From Pseudoalteromonas xiamenensis (GTDB lineage Bacteria; Pseudomonadota; Gammaproteobacteria; Enterobacterales; Alteromonadaceae): a stretch of DNA of 64,000 bases. Of this stretch, positions 25,508-34,585 are shown one piece after another. The stretch lies in assembly GCF_042431545.1 (NCBI RefSeq), contig NZ_JBHLYX010000001.1. One strand, written 5' to 3'. Each line of letters begins with the position of its first letter. The first letter of the stretch is position 1. A program made the position numbers and the translations under genes. The notes below the pieces were generated by a model. The model did not search any database and was not told the DNA's origin. It saw nothing but the letters and a program-made list of their open reading frames with translations.

Positions 25508-26833
25508 ATGGTTTTTTGGCAAGAAAAACCCGCTTTTGGGTTAGATGCATCGGACGTACAAATATTAACGAGCGCGAGCGAGTATCGTAGCGCGTTAATG
25601 TCGTTAATTAAAAATGCAAAACGTCGTATTGTTATGACAGCTTTGTATTTGCAAGACGATGAAGCAGGGCGAGAAATTCTCGAAGCACTTCATCAGGCGT
25701 CACTTGCGAATCCTGCATTAGAAATCACAGTCCTTGTCGATTTTCATCGCGCGCAACGAGGCTTAATCGGCCAAGCTCAGTGTGAAGGAAATGCTAAACT
25801 ATATTGTGATGCGCTTGAACAACATCAATCGAATGTTCGTATTTATGGTGTGCCCGTCAAAGCAAAAGAGTTATTTGGTGTTTTGCATGTCAAAGGCTTC
25901 GTTATCGATGATACGTTGCTTTACAGCGGCGCCAGTTTAAATAACGTTTACTTGCAGTATGAATCTAGATATCGTTTAGACCGATACTTTTTGCTCCAAC
26001 AATCTCAACTTTGTGATGCAATTTGCAAATTCACCAACATGTATCTGTTGAGCTCAGAGGCAGTACCTAGACTGGATATTCGGCCGTTGCCAAGCTTTGC
26101 TGACATCAAGGCAGCTCAGCGACAATTGATGAAAACACTTAAAAGTGCTCAGTATGAAAGCGGTACGTTTGAGAGCAATTCACCATTGAATGTGCGTGCA
26201 TTTTTAGGTTTCGGACGACGTTCGAATAAACTTAATCGCCTTATTAAGTACTTATTTGATACAACTGAACAGGAATTAGTACTGTATACACCGTATTTTA
26301 ATTTCCCAGCACCATTGCTGCGTTCCCTTCGTCGATTGCTGAAACTGGGCAAAAAAGTGACGATTGTTGTGGGTGACAAAACCGCAAACGATTTTTATAT
26401 CTCGCCTGAGGAAAGTTTCAGTAAAATCGGTGCATTGCCTTATCTTTACGAAACAATTTTGTACAAGTTCCTGACGAGCCAAAAACGTTTTATCGATTCA
26501 GGTTTGTTAAACGTTTATCTGTGGAAAGATGAAAATAATTCATTCCACTTAAAAGGGGTTTGTCAGGATAACCGCCTTCATCTTATGAGCGGTCACAACC
26601 TAAATCCACGTGCTTGGGGTCTTGATATCGAAAATGGTATTTTGATTGAGGATAAGCAAGGTGTTATTAAAGATGCAGTCTTAAAAGAGAAAGAAACGAT
26701 TCTCGCGCACTGTCGTCGTTTATCTGGTCCGAAATGCTTAGAAACGATGGATGACTACCCGACACCGGTTAAAAAGTTATTGGGTCAAGCGAAACGAGTG
26801 AAAGTAGATTTCATTATTAAACGGTTTATTTAG
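25508..26833 (+). CDS. pssA: Phosphatidylserine synthase, phospholipase D type (PssA)
   Basis: Condenses CDP-diacylglycerol with serine to form phosphatidylserine, the precursor of phosphatidylethanolamine. 441 residues, like E. coli PssA (451). Two HxK motifs of the PLD superfamily, HVKGFVIDDTLLYSGAS (about residue 128) and HLKGVCQDNRLHLMSGHN (about 350), both keep His and Lys. No signal peptide or membrane helix, consistent with a peripheral, ribosome- or membrane-associated enzyme. It is divergent from trxB, single gene, with a terminator. Confidence 0.94.
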   Translation: MVFWQEKPAFGLDASDVQILTSASEYRSALMSLIKNAKRRIVMTALYLQDDEAGREILEALHQASLANPALEITVLVDFHRAQRGLIGQAQCEGNAKLYCDALEQHQSNVRIYGVPVKAKELFGVLHVKGFVIDDTLLYSGASLNNVYLQYESRYRLDRYFLLQQSQLCDAICKFTNMYLLSSEAVPRLDIRPLPSFADIKAAQRQLMKTLKSAQYESGTFESNSPLNVRAFLGFGRRSNKLNRLIKYLFDTTEQELVLYTPYFNFPAPLLRSLRRLLKLGKKVTIVVGDKTANDFYISPEESFSKIGALPYLYETILYKFLTSQKRFIDSGLLNVYLWKDENNSFHLKGVCQDNRLHLMSGHNLNPRAWGLDIENGILIEDKQGVIKDAVLKEKETILAHCRRLSGPKCLETMDDYPTPVKKLLGQAKRVKVDFIIKRFI

Positions 26834-26876
26834 TGAACGCAAATCGACAACAAACTAAATATCTTGTTTCGATATG

Positions 26877-26906
26877 AAAAAAGGCTCTAGAAGAGCCTTT
26901 TTGTTT
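26877..26906. terminator. Bidirectional terminator between pssA and asnB
   Basis: Stem AAAAAAGGCTCT / AGAGCCTTTTT with a 3-nt loop, flanked by A and T runs, between convergent genes. Confidence 0.88.
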
Positions 26907-26911
26907 TTCGA

Positions 26912-28582
26912 TTACTTCTGTTTATAAGCTGCGTTATGCACGCCCGCTGCGCGCCCTGAAGGGTCAGCATTGTTTGCAAAACTTGCATCCCAAGCAAGTG
27001 CTTCTGGTGTAGAGCAAGCGACTGATTTACCATGAGGGACGCATTTAGCTGCAGCTTCCCCAGGAAAATGCGATTCAAAAATGGTGCGATAGTAGTACGC
27101 TTCTTTGCTGTCTGGCGTGTTGATTGGGAAGCGGAAAGCCGCATTTGCTAAGTCTTGATCTGATACTTGTGTCTCGACAAATTCTTTCAGTGAATCTATC
27201 CAGCTATAGCCAACGCCATCGGAAAATTGTTCTTTTTGTCGCCATAAGACTTCATCAGGCAAATAACCATCGAATGCACTGCGAACTATGTGTTTTTCAA
27301 TCTTACCGTCTTTACACATTTTTTGTTCAGGGTTTACACGCATCGCGATATCGACAAACTCTTTGTCTAAAAACGGCACGCGAGCTTCGACACCCCATGC
27401 GGCCATTGATTTATTAGCACGTAAACAGTCAAACATATGTAGTTTGCTGATTTTACGGTTCAACTCCTCATGGAACTCTTTTGCGTTTGGCGCTTTATGG
27501 AAGTACAAGTAACCACCAAATAACTCATCAGCACCTTCCCCCGAGAGTACCATTTTGATCCCCATGGCTTTAATGTAACGTGCCATCAGATACATTGGTG
27601 TTGATGCTCGGATCGTGGTCACATCGTACGTCTCAAGGTGATAGATAACTTCTTTGAGTGAATCAATCCCTTGTTGGACGGTGAAGTGAATAGGGTGGTG
27701 AACCGTGCCTATTTCATCAGCCACCTTTTGCGCGGCAGCTAAATCAGGAGAACCTTCTAGGCCTATTGAGAACGAGTGAAGTTTAGGCCACCATGCATCA
27801 GATGCGTCGTCATCTTCAATTCGCTTAGCCGCGAATTTTTGTGTAATGGCAGAGATAACAGAAGAATCTAGGCCACCTGAAAGTAATACGCCGTATGGCA
27901 CGTCGCACATCAATTGGCGTTTAACCGCGGCTTCTAAGCCTTCTCTGACTTTTTCAGGCGATGCATCGTTGTCTGCAACGGCATCATATGCTTGCCATTC
28001 ACGTTGATAGTATCGTCGTGGCGAGCCTTCTTTTGAATATAAATAGTGGCCAGGAGGAAATTCTTCAATTTGAGTACAAATTGGTGTAAGCGCCTTCATT
28101 TCCGAAGCGACGTAGAAGTTACCATGCTGATCTCGCCCTGTGTACAACGGAATAATACCAATGTGGTCACGGCCAATTAAGTAAGCATCTTGTTCTTCGT
28201 CATACAAACAAAACGCGAAAATGCCATTTAAATCATCTAAAAATTCGGGGCCTTTCTCTTTATATAGCGCGAGAATAACTTCGCAATCTGATTCGGTTTG
28301 GAACTCAAAATCGACGTTGAGAGATTTAGCGAGTTGTTTGTGGTTATAAATTTCACCATTAACGGCGAGAACATGAGTACGTTCAGGATTGTAAAGTGGT
28401 TGAGCACCACTCGAAACACCAACGATGGCGAGACGTTCGTGAACCAAAATCGCTTTATCTGATGAGTATACTCCAGACCAATCGGGACCACGGTGACGTA
28501 GTCGTTTAGACATTTCAATTGCTTGACTTCGAAGCTCTGCAGGATCACTGCGAAGCTCAAGTACACCAAAAATCGAACACAT
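26912..28582 (-). CDS. asnB: Asparagine synthase B, glutamine-hydrolysing
   Basis: Makes asparagine from aspartate, glutamine and ATP. 556 residues, like E. coli AsnB. Cys2 of MCSIFG is the glutaminase nucleophile after Met removal. The class II amidotransferase domain (RHRGPDWSG, AVNGEIYNH) is followed by the synthetase domain with the pyrophosphatase loop LLSGGLDSSV and SGEGADELFGGY. Complete, with no signs of damage. It is transcribed alone. It is probably cytoplasmic and not linked functionally to pcp upstream. Confidence 0.96.
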   Translation of the reverse strand: MCSIFGVLELRSDPAELRSQAIEMSKRLRHRGPDWSGVYSSDKAILVHERLAIVGVSSGAQPLYNPERTHVLAVNGEIYNHKQLAKSLNVDFEFQTESDCEVILALYKEKGPEFLDDLNGIFAFCLYDEEQDAYLIGRDHIGIIPLYTGRDQHGNFYVASEMKALTPICTQIEEFPPGHYLYSKEGSPRRYYQREWQAYDAVADNDASPEKVREGLEAAVKRQLMCDVPYGVLLSGGLDSSVISAITQKFAAKRIEDDDASDAWWPKLHSFSIGLEGSPDLAAAQKVADEIGTVHHPIHFTVQQGIDSLKEVIYHLETYDVTTIRASTPMYLMARYIKAMGIKMVLSGEGADELFGGYLYFHKAPNAKEFHEELNRKISKLHMFDCLRANKSMAAWGVEARVPFLDKEFVDIAMRVNPEQKMCKDGKIEKHIVRSAFDGYLPDEVLWRQKEQFSDGVGYSWIDSLKEFVETQVSDQDLANAAFRFPINTPDSKEAYYYRTIFESHFPGEAAAKCVPHGKSVACSTPEALAWDASFANNADPSGRAAGVHNAAYKQK

Positions 28583-28788
28583 AGAGACCTCATTCCTGTG
28601 TTAATGTTATTAAGATGCCAGGCTTATCTAGATAACTTGAAATAATCAACAGTGACATTTAAATCAACGAGAGTCGTTATTTAAACTGGCATATTCAAGT
28701 GTTTTAGACAAACTAGCTCTGAGTCACCTTACATTTAACAGAAAAGAAATCGTAAGTCACATGTTAACTGGAAGTTTTTTAGTGTAAT

Positions 28789-28811
28789 TTGCGCACTGAT
28801 GTGGTGCGCAA
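28789..28811. repeat. Short perfect inverted repeat downstream of pcp
   Basis: TTGCGCAC (28789-28796), 7-nt loop, GTGCGCAA (28804-28811). It begins 26 bases beyond the leftward pcp stop. No U-tract follows on the pcp strand, so it is either a weak terminator or mRNA 3'-end stem, or a protein site in the asnB upstream region. Confidence 0.45.
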
Positions 28812-28836
28812 TATGAACTAAAATGGTGCAAACGGG

Positions 28837-29508
28837 TTAATGGGTTGTCCCCGCGCTTATTTTTAGGTCTGGTTTGTACTCAAGTGATTCATTGAGTATG
28901 GCGAGAAGCGACTTTTTCACCATTTCTTGTGACATGCTTGGTGCACCGGAATGGTGCACTGCCTGACTCGGTAAATAAGGAATGTGGATGAAACCGCCTT
29001 GGCAAGACAACTGCTGGCTCTGAAAGTAATGCAATAATCCATACATGACATGATTACAAACGTAAGTACCTGCAGTGTTTGAAATTTCGCTCGGTATGCC
29101 ATTTTCTTGTAAGGTTTTGAGTATGCGTTTGATCGGTAATGCAGTGAAATACGCGGCTGGTCCATCTTGAACAATTGGTGTATCGATCGGCTGATTTCCT
29201 GCGTTGTCAGGAATGCGAGCATCATCGACGTTAATCGCGACGCGCTCGATACTTATGCTACTTCGCCCACCTGCTTGACCGACACACAATACAACACTGG
29301 GGTGATACTTATCGATTGCTTGATAAAGCGCATCCAAAGCGCTATTAAATTCACAGGGCAGTTCTTTGGTATGAATAATATGGCTTTCTTGTCTGCCAAT
29401 CGCGAGACCTTCGAGTTGATTTACCGCTTCCCAAGAAGGGTTAATTGTTTCGCCACCGAAAGGGGCAAAGCCAGTTACTAAAACGCAGGGTTTTGCTTGT
29501 TTAGCCAT
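28837..29508 (-). CDS. pcp: Pyroglutamyl-peptidase I (Pcp)
   Basis: Cytoplasmic cysteine peptidase (family C15) that removes N-terminal 5-oxoproline from peptides. 223 residues from the ATG at 29508; a TTG start 15 bases upstream is possible but unneeded. The N-terminus VLVTGFAPFGGETINPSWEA, the Glu in SIERVAINVDD, the nucleophile Cys in AGTYVCNHVMYGLLHY and His in FIHIPYLPSQ form the family active site. Its ATG overlaps the DUF979 stop by one base. It is the last gene of pxpB-pxpC-DUF969-DUF979-pcp, so the 5-oxoproline released is probably passed to the Pxp enzyme. Confidence 0.94.
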   Translation of the reverse strand: MAKQAKPCVLVTGFAPFGGETINPSWEAVNQLEGLAIGRQESHIIHTKELPCEFNSALDALYQAIDKYHPSVVLCVGQAGGRSSISIERVAINVDDARIPDNAGNQPIDTPIVQDGPAAYFTALPIKRILKTLQENGIPSEISNTAGTYVCNHVMYGLLHYFQSQQLSCQGGFIHIPYLPSQAVHHSGAPSMSQEMVKKSLLAILNESLEYKPDLKISAGTTH

Positions 29509-30524
29509 CAGAAAATTACCCAATACATTATAACAATATTAAAAGTCAGCAGCATTAAAGCAGTTGGAATTTGCACTTTAATGACCTGATACTTGTCGTT
29601 CAAATCAAGTAATGCCGCGGGCACAATATTGAAATTGGCGGCCATAGGTGTCATTAACGTACCACAGTAGCCTGAATACATGCCTAGTGCGACTAAAGGA
29701 GCAGGGGACGCGCCGTGCATTTCAATCAGGAACGGCATAGCTATACCCGCTGTCATGACTGGAAATGCGGCGAAAGCGTTGCCCATTATCATGGTAAATA
29801 TAGCCATTCCAACACAATAAATAACCACAAGCATAAATTTGTTTTCAGGTGTAACAAATAGCGTGACCAGTTCTTTGATTGAATCGCCCGTTTGCGCAAC
29901 GATAAACACCCCGCCCAACATCGCAAGCATCTGAGGTAAAATAGCTGCCCAGCCAATTGAATCGACTAAGCGCCTTGATTCGCCTACTGCGATCAACGGT
30001 GAACCACCGGTGTATCTCCAACCAACAAGTAACGCAACGAGGCAAGCTAATGTTAACGCTCCAAGAGTAATGTGCTGTTGATCAAATAAATACAAACCAA
30101 AGAGATTGATATCTGACAAAAGTACTGTGCTAATGACGGTAATGATGGGGATCAGTACAGCAGGAATAAAAAGTTTATTACCTATGCTATCGGCACTTTG
30201 CTTTTTTTGTTGTTCGGATAACTGCTCGTATGTGCCCTGTGATACATACCCAAAGCCGGCTAGTAGGGCTATTGCAATGACGGAAAAGCCAACCCACACG
30301 TGAGTGACTTGCTCGCCAAAAAGAGTTATTGATATATCACCAAACAAAAAAACATTACCAAATAATCCCCAAAATAATGCGGTGGAGTAGCGTTTGGGAT
30401 GCCCTTTGTCTTTAAGTGTTTTAATTACTAGAAAGGCGACAAGCAAGCCTATGACAAGAAAGACATGATTAATTTCAAACACGGCAGGCGGTGCCAATGA
30501 AGTTGTGGTTGAAATGACATTCAT
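29508..30524 (-). CDS. DUF979 membrane protein, predicted transporter half
   Basis: 338-residue polytopic inner-membrane protein with about nine to ten hydrophobic helices. It is recognised as DUF979 from the segment FAAFPVMTAGIAMPFLIEMH and GMYSGYCGTLMTPMAANFN, and from its partner. DUF969 and DUF979 occur together and with pcp in many bacteria, and together resemble a single secondary transporter split into two genes. The substrate is unproven; location between 5-oxoprolinase genes and pcp points to 5-oxoproline or pyroglutamyl peptides (inference). The start overlaps the DUF969 stop by 4 bases. Confidence 0.85.
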   Translation of the reverse strand: MNVISTTTSLAPPAVFEINHVFLVIGLLVAFLVIKTLKDKGHPKRYSTALFWGLFGNVFLFGDISITLFGEQVTHVWVGFSVIAIALLAGFGYVSQGTYEQLSEQQKKQSADSIGNKLFIPAVLIPIITVISTVLLSDINLFGLYLFDQQHITLGALTLACLVALLVGWRYTGGSPLIAVGESRRLVDSIGWAAILPQMLAMLGGVFIVAQTGDSIKELVTLFVTPENKFMLVVIYCVGMAIFTMIMGNAFAAFPVMTAGIAMPFLIEMHGASPAPLVALGMYSGYCGTLMTPMAANFNIVPAALLDLNDKYQVIKVQIPTALMLLTFNIVIMYWVIF

Positions 30525-31255
30525 TGCATTTCTCCTTCAACCACTGACGTTTCTTGCTTTTGTTGGATATATTTTTGCACGTCTTGACTGAGCGAGGCTT
30601 CTAAACGAGCAAGTCTAAAACAATGAAATATAAGCGCAGCAAGTGCGGTCGGAATAGCCCACAGTCCAATATGGAGTGGTTCGATGCCTTGAATTCCATT
30701 TTCTCTTAAGAATGCATCCATAAGCAATACAGCACCAAAAGCGATAAAGATGTCTTCGCCAAAAAACATCGCGATGTTGTCACAAGCTGCTGCATGTGCA
30801 CTAATCTTATCTTGGATTTCCTTTGGCAGTGGACCATAGGTATTCGCAGCAGCACCTAAAGCCATTGGAGCAAGCAGTGGACGAACTGTTTGCGCTTGAC
30901 CTGCCAAACTCAGTAATCCAAGTGCGGATGAACATTCGCGGACAACAAAATAAACCATTAAGATGCGTGCACTCGTTACACTTTTGATACTTGCTATCCA
31001 GTCTTTCGCCCGTTGTTGTAGTCCATAGCGTTCGAGTAATGCGATGATAGGCAGAATGAGCAGTAGGCTCGCGAGTTGGCGAGCGTTCATGAATTTTTCG
31101 CCGAACGTTGAAATAAGCGATAGCCAATCTAAGTCAACGGCCCAACCTGTAATTAGGCCTGCTAAAGTGACTACTAGTAAAGGATTGAAGCGAAAGGCAA
31201 ACCCCGCGACAACGACCACGATCCCAATGAGAGGGAGCAAATTTAATTCAGTCAT
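30521..31255 (-). CDS. DUF969 membrane protein, predicted transporter half
   Basis: 244-residue polytopic membrane protein with about six helices. LLPLIGIVVVVAGFAFRFNPLLVVTLAG-like N-terminus and ALGAAANTYGPLPKEIQDKI in the middle identify the DUF969 family. The ICE-type hydrophobic pattern, with a short polar loop after a helix hairpin, resembles the N-terminal half of ion-transporter-superfamily carriers. The start overlaps the pxpC stop by 4 bases and its stop overlaps the DUF979 start by 4 bases, so the four genes are strictly coupled. It is probably a heteromeric carrier with DUF979 for 5-oxoproline or related compounds (inference from operon). Confidence 0.85.
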   Translation of the reverse strand: MTELNLLPLIGIVVVVAGFAFRFNPLLVVTLAGLITGWAVDLDWLSLISTFGEKFMNARQLASLLLILPIIALLERYGLQQRAKDWIASIKSVTSARILMVYFVVRECSSALGLLSLAGQAQTVRPLLAPMALGAAANTYGPLPKEIQDKISAHAAACDNIAMFFGEDIFIAFGAVLLMDAFLRENGIQGIEPLHIGLWAIPTALAALIFHCFRLARLEASLSQDVQKYIQQKQETSVVEGEMQ

Positions 31256-32193
31256 TTTTTCTTGTTGTTCTCTATTGCAATATTAATTCGATCTAAATGG
31301 AATAATGTCGTTTCGTGTGCTTTTGTTGCTGTGTTTATATCCACAAATTCAAAGTAAACAGGTTCACTTGCACCCAGTTGAGTAAAATGCCGCAAATCCG
31401 CCTCAATCACTTGTCCGATGATTGGATAACCCCCTGTCGTTTGGCAATCTGCTAGTAAAACCATCGCTTCTCCACTCGGTGGGAGTTGGATCACACCTGG
31501 ATGAACGGCTTGAGATGGAATGCGAATATTGTGGTTAAAAAATTCGACATCATCCCGTATCAAGCGAGTACCCATGCGGTTACTCGACAATTGAACCGAC
31601 CATGGTTTTTCAGTAAACCGTAACTTCCAGTGTTCGTCAAAACAAGCGAGATGAGGACCAGGTAAAACTCGGATGTGATTGAAGTAGGGCGGTTGAAGTG
31701 CGCCTTGTGCGGATACCTGTGTTTGGTGTGGTTTAAATAACGAAATAACAGTGCCTGATTGTAATGGCTTTCCAGACAACCCACCAAACTGCCCCTGAAT
31801 ATCCGTAGAGCGGGAATTTAAAACCAGCGGAACATCGATGCCACCAGCGAAGCATAAATAACTTCTCAACGCATGTTGGGATCCTTTGAGTCTTAATACA
31901 TTGCCTTGTTTGGCTTGCATGCACCATCCACTGTGTATTGGCATGTCGTTAAGTGTTGCATTGAGACTGCTGCCCATCAGCACAAATGAACAGTCTTCCA
32001 TAAAACGGAAAACAGCGTTGCCTGCCGTTATTTCAATAGCAGCAGCGTCGTCCTCATTACCGAGCAAACGATTCCCTATGATCAAGGCGAGAGGATCAAG
32101 CACTCCTGACTGCGGAATACCTTGTTGTCGATGACCAAATCGTCCTAAATCTTGAACCGTGGAAAGTGGACCAGGGTTAATTACTTCAATCAT
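31252..32193 (-). CDS. pxpC: 5-oxoprolinase subunit C (PxpC/KipA family)
   Basis: 313 residues from the ATG at 32193, which has GAGG at a good distance; longer in-frame starts would run into pxpB. The N-terminus MIEVINPGPLSTVQDLGR and the later GIPQSGVLDPLALIIGNRLLGN define the biotin-dependent carboxyltransferase/KipA-like family. With PxpA and PxpB it forms the bacterial ATP-dependent 5-oxoprolinase that turns 5-oxoproline into glutamate. RLIRDDVEF and PSGEAMVLLADCQTTGGYPIIG are conserved family blocks. It overlaps pxpB by 8 bases and DUF969 by 4. No pxpA lies nearby. Confidence 0.92.
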   Translation of the reverse strand: MIEVINPGPLSTVQDLGRFGHRQQGIPQSGVLDPLALIIGNRLLGNEDDAAAIEITAGNAVFRFMEDCSFVLMGSSLNATLNDMPIHSGWCMQAKQGNVLRLKGSQHALRSYLCFAGGIDVPLVLNSRSTDIQGQFGGLSGKPLQSGTVISLFKPHQTQVSAQGALQPPYFNHIRVLPGPHLACFDEHWKLRFTEKPWSVQLSSNRMGTRLIRDDVEFFNHNIRIPSQAVHPGVIQLPPSGEAMVLLADCQTTGGYPIIGQVIEADLRHFTQLGASEPVYFEFVDINTATKAHETTLFHLDRINIAIENNKKK

Positions 32194-32833
32194 TGAGTGC
32201 CTCAAATCGAACAACATCGCCTGGTTTAAACAGGCATGGGTGAGGTGAAGTGGGCTCAAAAAGTTTTAAATCGGTTTGACCAATCACATGCCAACCACCC
32301 GGCGATGCACTTGGATATATGGCACTTAGTGCTTCGGCAATAGCAACAGAACCACGAGGGACTTTGGTTGATGGAACTGCTTTCCGCGGAACGTGAAGAG
32401 CAGGAGGTAGACCAGTTAGGTAGCCAAATCCGGGTAAAAAACCCATAAATGAGACGATGTATTCGAAAGAACTGTGCTGCGTAATTATCTCATCGACTGA
32501 CAGGTTCAATAGAGCAGACAAGGCAGTAAGGTCAACACCATAGGCGCCACCATAGCGGGTGGGTACGTGATGGACTGTGGCATTGGCACGTTGGTATTCA
32601 AATTTTAGATAATGTTCCAGAATATAATTTTGCCAGAATTCACGGCGTTTTGGATCTCTCAAATACAACGTGATGCTGTTTGCCGTAGGCACAATATCGA
32701 TAAAATCTTCCGATAACGTACAATGTTGTTGAATTGCAAGGAAGGTCAACGGATCAACTAATTCCGTGGACGGCTTACCAGCAATAGCGTCAAAGACCAA
32801 TATTGATGGTGAAAGGACATAGCAATTCAGCAT
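32186..32833 (-). CDS. pxpB: 5-oxoprolinase subunit B (PxpB/KipI family)
   Basis: 215-residue KipI/allophanate-hydrolase-subunit-1-type protein. The blocks HHVPTRYGGAYGVDLTALSA, YIVSFMGFLPGFGYLTGLP, VPRKAVPSTKVPRGSVAIA and YPSASPGGWHVIGQT are the family signature. It forms a complex with PxpC and, with PxpA, hydrolyses 5-oxoproline using ATP. In Bacillus its homologue KipI inhibits sporulation kinase A; that role is not expected here. It is the first gene of the leftward operon. The promoter should lie in the 77 bases between it and the exported aminopeptidase, or the transcript may pass the intervening terminator. Confidence 0.92.
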   Translation of the reverse strand: MLNCYVLSPSILVFDAIAGKPSTELVDPLTFLAIQQHCTLSEDFIDIVPTANSITLYLRDPKRREFWQNYILEHYLKFEYQRANATVHHVPTRYGGAYGVDLTALSALLNLSVDEIITQHSSFEYIVSFMGFLPGFGYLTGLPPALHVPRKAVPSTKVPRGSVAIAEALSAIYPSASPGGWHVIGQTDLKLFEPTSPHPCLFKPGDVVRFEALND

Positions 32834-32874
32834 AGTGTTTTGTACAGCTTAATTATTTTTATTTGAGAATAACG

Positions 32875-32903
32875 AAAAGGTCACGCAAATGCATGACCTT
32901 TTT
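32875..32903 (-). terminator. Terminator of the M17 aminopeptidase gene
   Basis: On the leftward strand AAAAAGGTCATGC / GCGTGACCTTTT with an ATTT loop (one G-U pair), 8 bases after the aminopeptidase stop. It separates that gene from pxpB. Confidence 0.8.
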
Positions 32904-32910
32904 GGTACGA

Positions 32911-34422
32911 CTAGTTACTTAAAAGCCATTCGCTCAGCAAACGAACTCCAAATCCGGTTCCACCAGCCGGTACTTCACCCTGACTTTTCGACGCTAAAGC
33001 ATTGCCCGCAATGTCCAAGTGTACCCAACGCGTATCTCCAGCAAAATGCTGTAAAAATGCTGCGGCAGTTGTTGCGCCAGGGCCACCACTGCCAATATTT
33101 TTTAGATCGGCAATATCTGATTTGAGCTGGTCTTCATACCCAAGCGGTAAACGCCACACTAGCTCATTAACCGTTTTTCCTGCAATGGTTAGTTGCGTAA
33201 CGAGTTCATCATCTGCTGAAAAAATGCCAGCATAGCGGTTGCCAAGCGCGCTGACTTTTGAGCCGGTTAATGTCGCGATGTCAATCATGATATCTGGTTT
33301 AAAATAGGTTCTCGCATACCACATGGCGTCACTTAGAACGAGTCTGCCTTCGGCATCTGTGTTAACGACTTCGACCGTAGTGCCTTGTGCGGTTCGAAGC
33401 ACGTCACCGGGCGCAATCGAATACTGAGACACCATGTTAGCAGCCATACCCATTACAGCCACTACATTAACTCTTGCTTTGTTAAGGGCCATCGCTTTTA
33501 CTGTACCTAGTGCTGCTGCAGCTCCCGCCATGTCAGACTTCATACGCGCAATAGAAGCGCCAGTTTTTATGCTGTATCCACCGGAATCAAATGTGATCCC
33601 TTTTCCAATTAGCGCGATGGGTGATGTGTCTGACCCCTTATAATGTGCAACAACAAGTCGAGCGCCATCAACGCTTCCGCGCCCAACACCTTCTAGCGCG
33701 CCCATACCTAACGTCTTCATTTCGTTTGGTGTGAGGACGGTTACTGTAACGCCAAGGGATTCCAATTCTTTAGCTGAATTCGCAAAGTCTACAGGTGTCA
33801 TTTCACTCGCAACTTCGGAAGTTAAGTCTCGCGCTAAAAATACGCCTTGTTGAATATGCATTAGTTGTTGGTACGAACGTTCTGTGGCATCGGTGTTTTT
33901 AACATCGAAAAGATAGCGCAAATCGTGAGAGACGGTTGCAGTTTTGTACTCGTCAAAGGTGTGGTCGCGTAGACGAATACCGTGCGCTAATTCTGCAGCG
34001 AGCTCGTTATTTGGGATAGCGCCCTCTACATCATCAAATGCGATTTCGGCTTGCTTGACCATTTTTTTGATTAAATAACCGTGGAGATTGCCGCCGAGTT
34101 TCGTCATCGTACTTTCATTGAGCTCATTTTTATGGCCAATGCCAGCAATGACGATGCGGTCATAGTTACTGTTTGTTGGCGCGAGCACCTCAATAAAATC
34201 ACCGTATTTACCATTGAACTGAGCAGCTTGCATTGCCTTTTCGAGCTGTTGTTGCGTCATTTCATGCAAGAAAGGGTAACTTGCGCTAATGAGTTCATTC
34301 TTAAACAGTACCAATGTACCGGCTTCAGCGTTTAGCTTTTGTGAAAACTGAACGTCCGCAGAAAATGCGGAGGCGCTCGCTATCATTGCGGCAGTCAATG
34401 CGACTGTACGGATAGTAGACAT
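32911..34422 (-). CDS. Leucyl aminopeptidase, M17 family, with signal peptide
   Basis: 503-residue M17 di-metal aminopeptidase. The catalytic block is intact: Lys and Asp in GKGITFDSGGYS, Asp in RMKSDMAGAAAALG, and NTDAEGRLVLSDAM with Asp, Glu and Arg. The unusual point is a clear signal peptide, MSTIRTVALTAAMIASASAFSA, with an Ala-rich cleavage region, so this protein should be periplasmic or secreted; typical PepA is cytoplasmic. The N-terminal domain is short and has low similarity to PepA. It is transcribed alone, divergent from the msr fusion gene. It probably completes degradation of peptides produced outside the cell. Confidence 0.9.
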   Translation of the reverse strand: MSTIRTVALTAAMIASASAFSADVQFSQKLNAEAGTLVLFKNELISASYPFLHEMTQQQLEKAMQAAQFNGKYGDFIEVLAPTNSNYDRIVIAGIGHKNELNESTMTKLGGNLHGYLIKKMVKQAEIAFDDVEGAIPNNELAAELAHGIRLRDHTFDEYKTATVSHDLRYLFDVKNTDATERSYQQLMHIQQGVFLARDLTSEVASEMTPVDFANSAKELESLGVTVTVLTPNEMKTLGMGALEGVGRGSVDGARLVVAHYKGSDTSPIALIGKGITFDSGGYSIKTGASIARMKSDMAGAAAALGTVKAMALNKARVNVVAVMGMAANMVSQYSIAPGDVLRTAQGTTVEVVNTDAEGRLVLSDAMWYARTYFKPDIMIDIATLTGSKVSALGNRYAGIFSADDELVTQLTIAGKTVNELVWRLPLGYEDQLKSDIADLKNIGSGGPGATTAAAFLQHFAGDTRWVHLDIAGNALASKSQGEVPAGGTGFGVRLLSEWLLSN

Positions 34423-34585
34423 TGCAAATCTCCAAATAATTTGACTTGCGCTTTTTACAGCAAATTATTGGGTGTGCCTATTACCACGCGGTGAAGTTAT
34501 GAAAATTTGGGATAGATAAATTGGTGAAATATCTTACTCGTTTCTAAGGTCTCTATTTTCAGAGCACGTCAATTTAGGAAATGTA

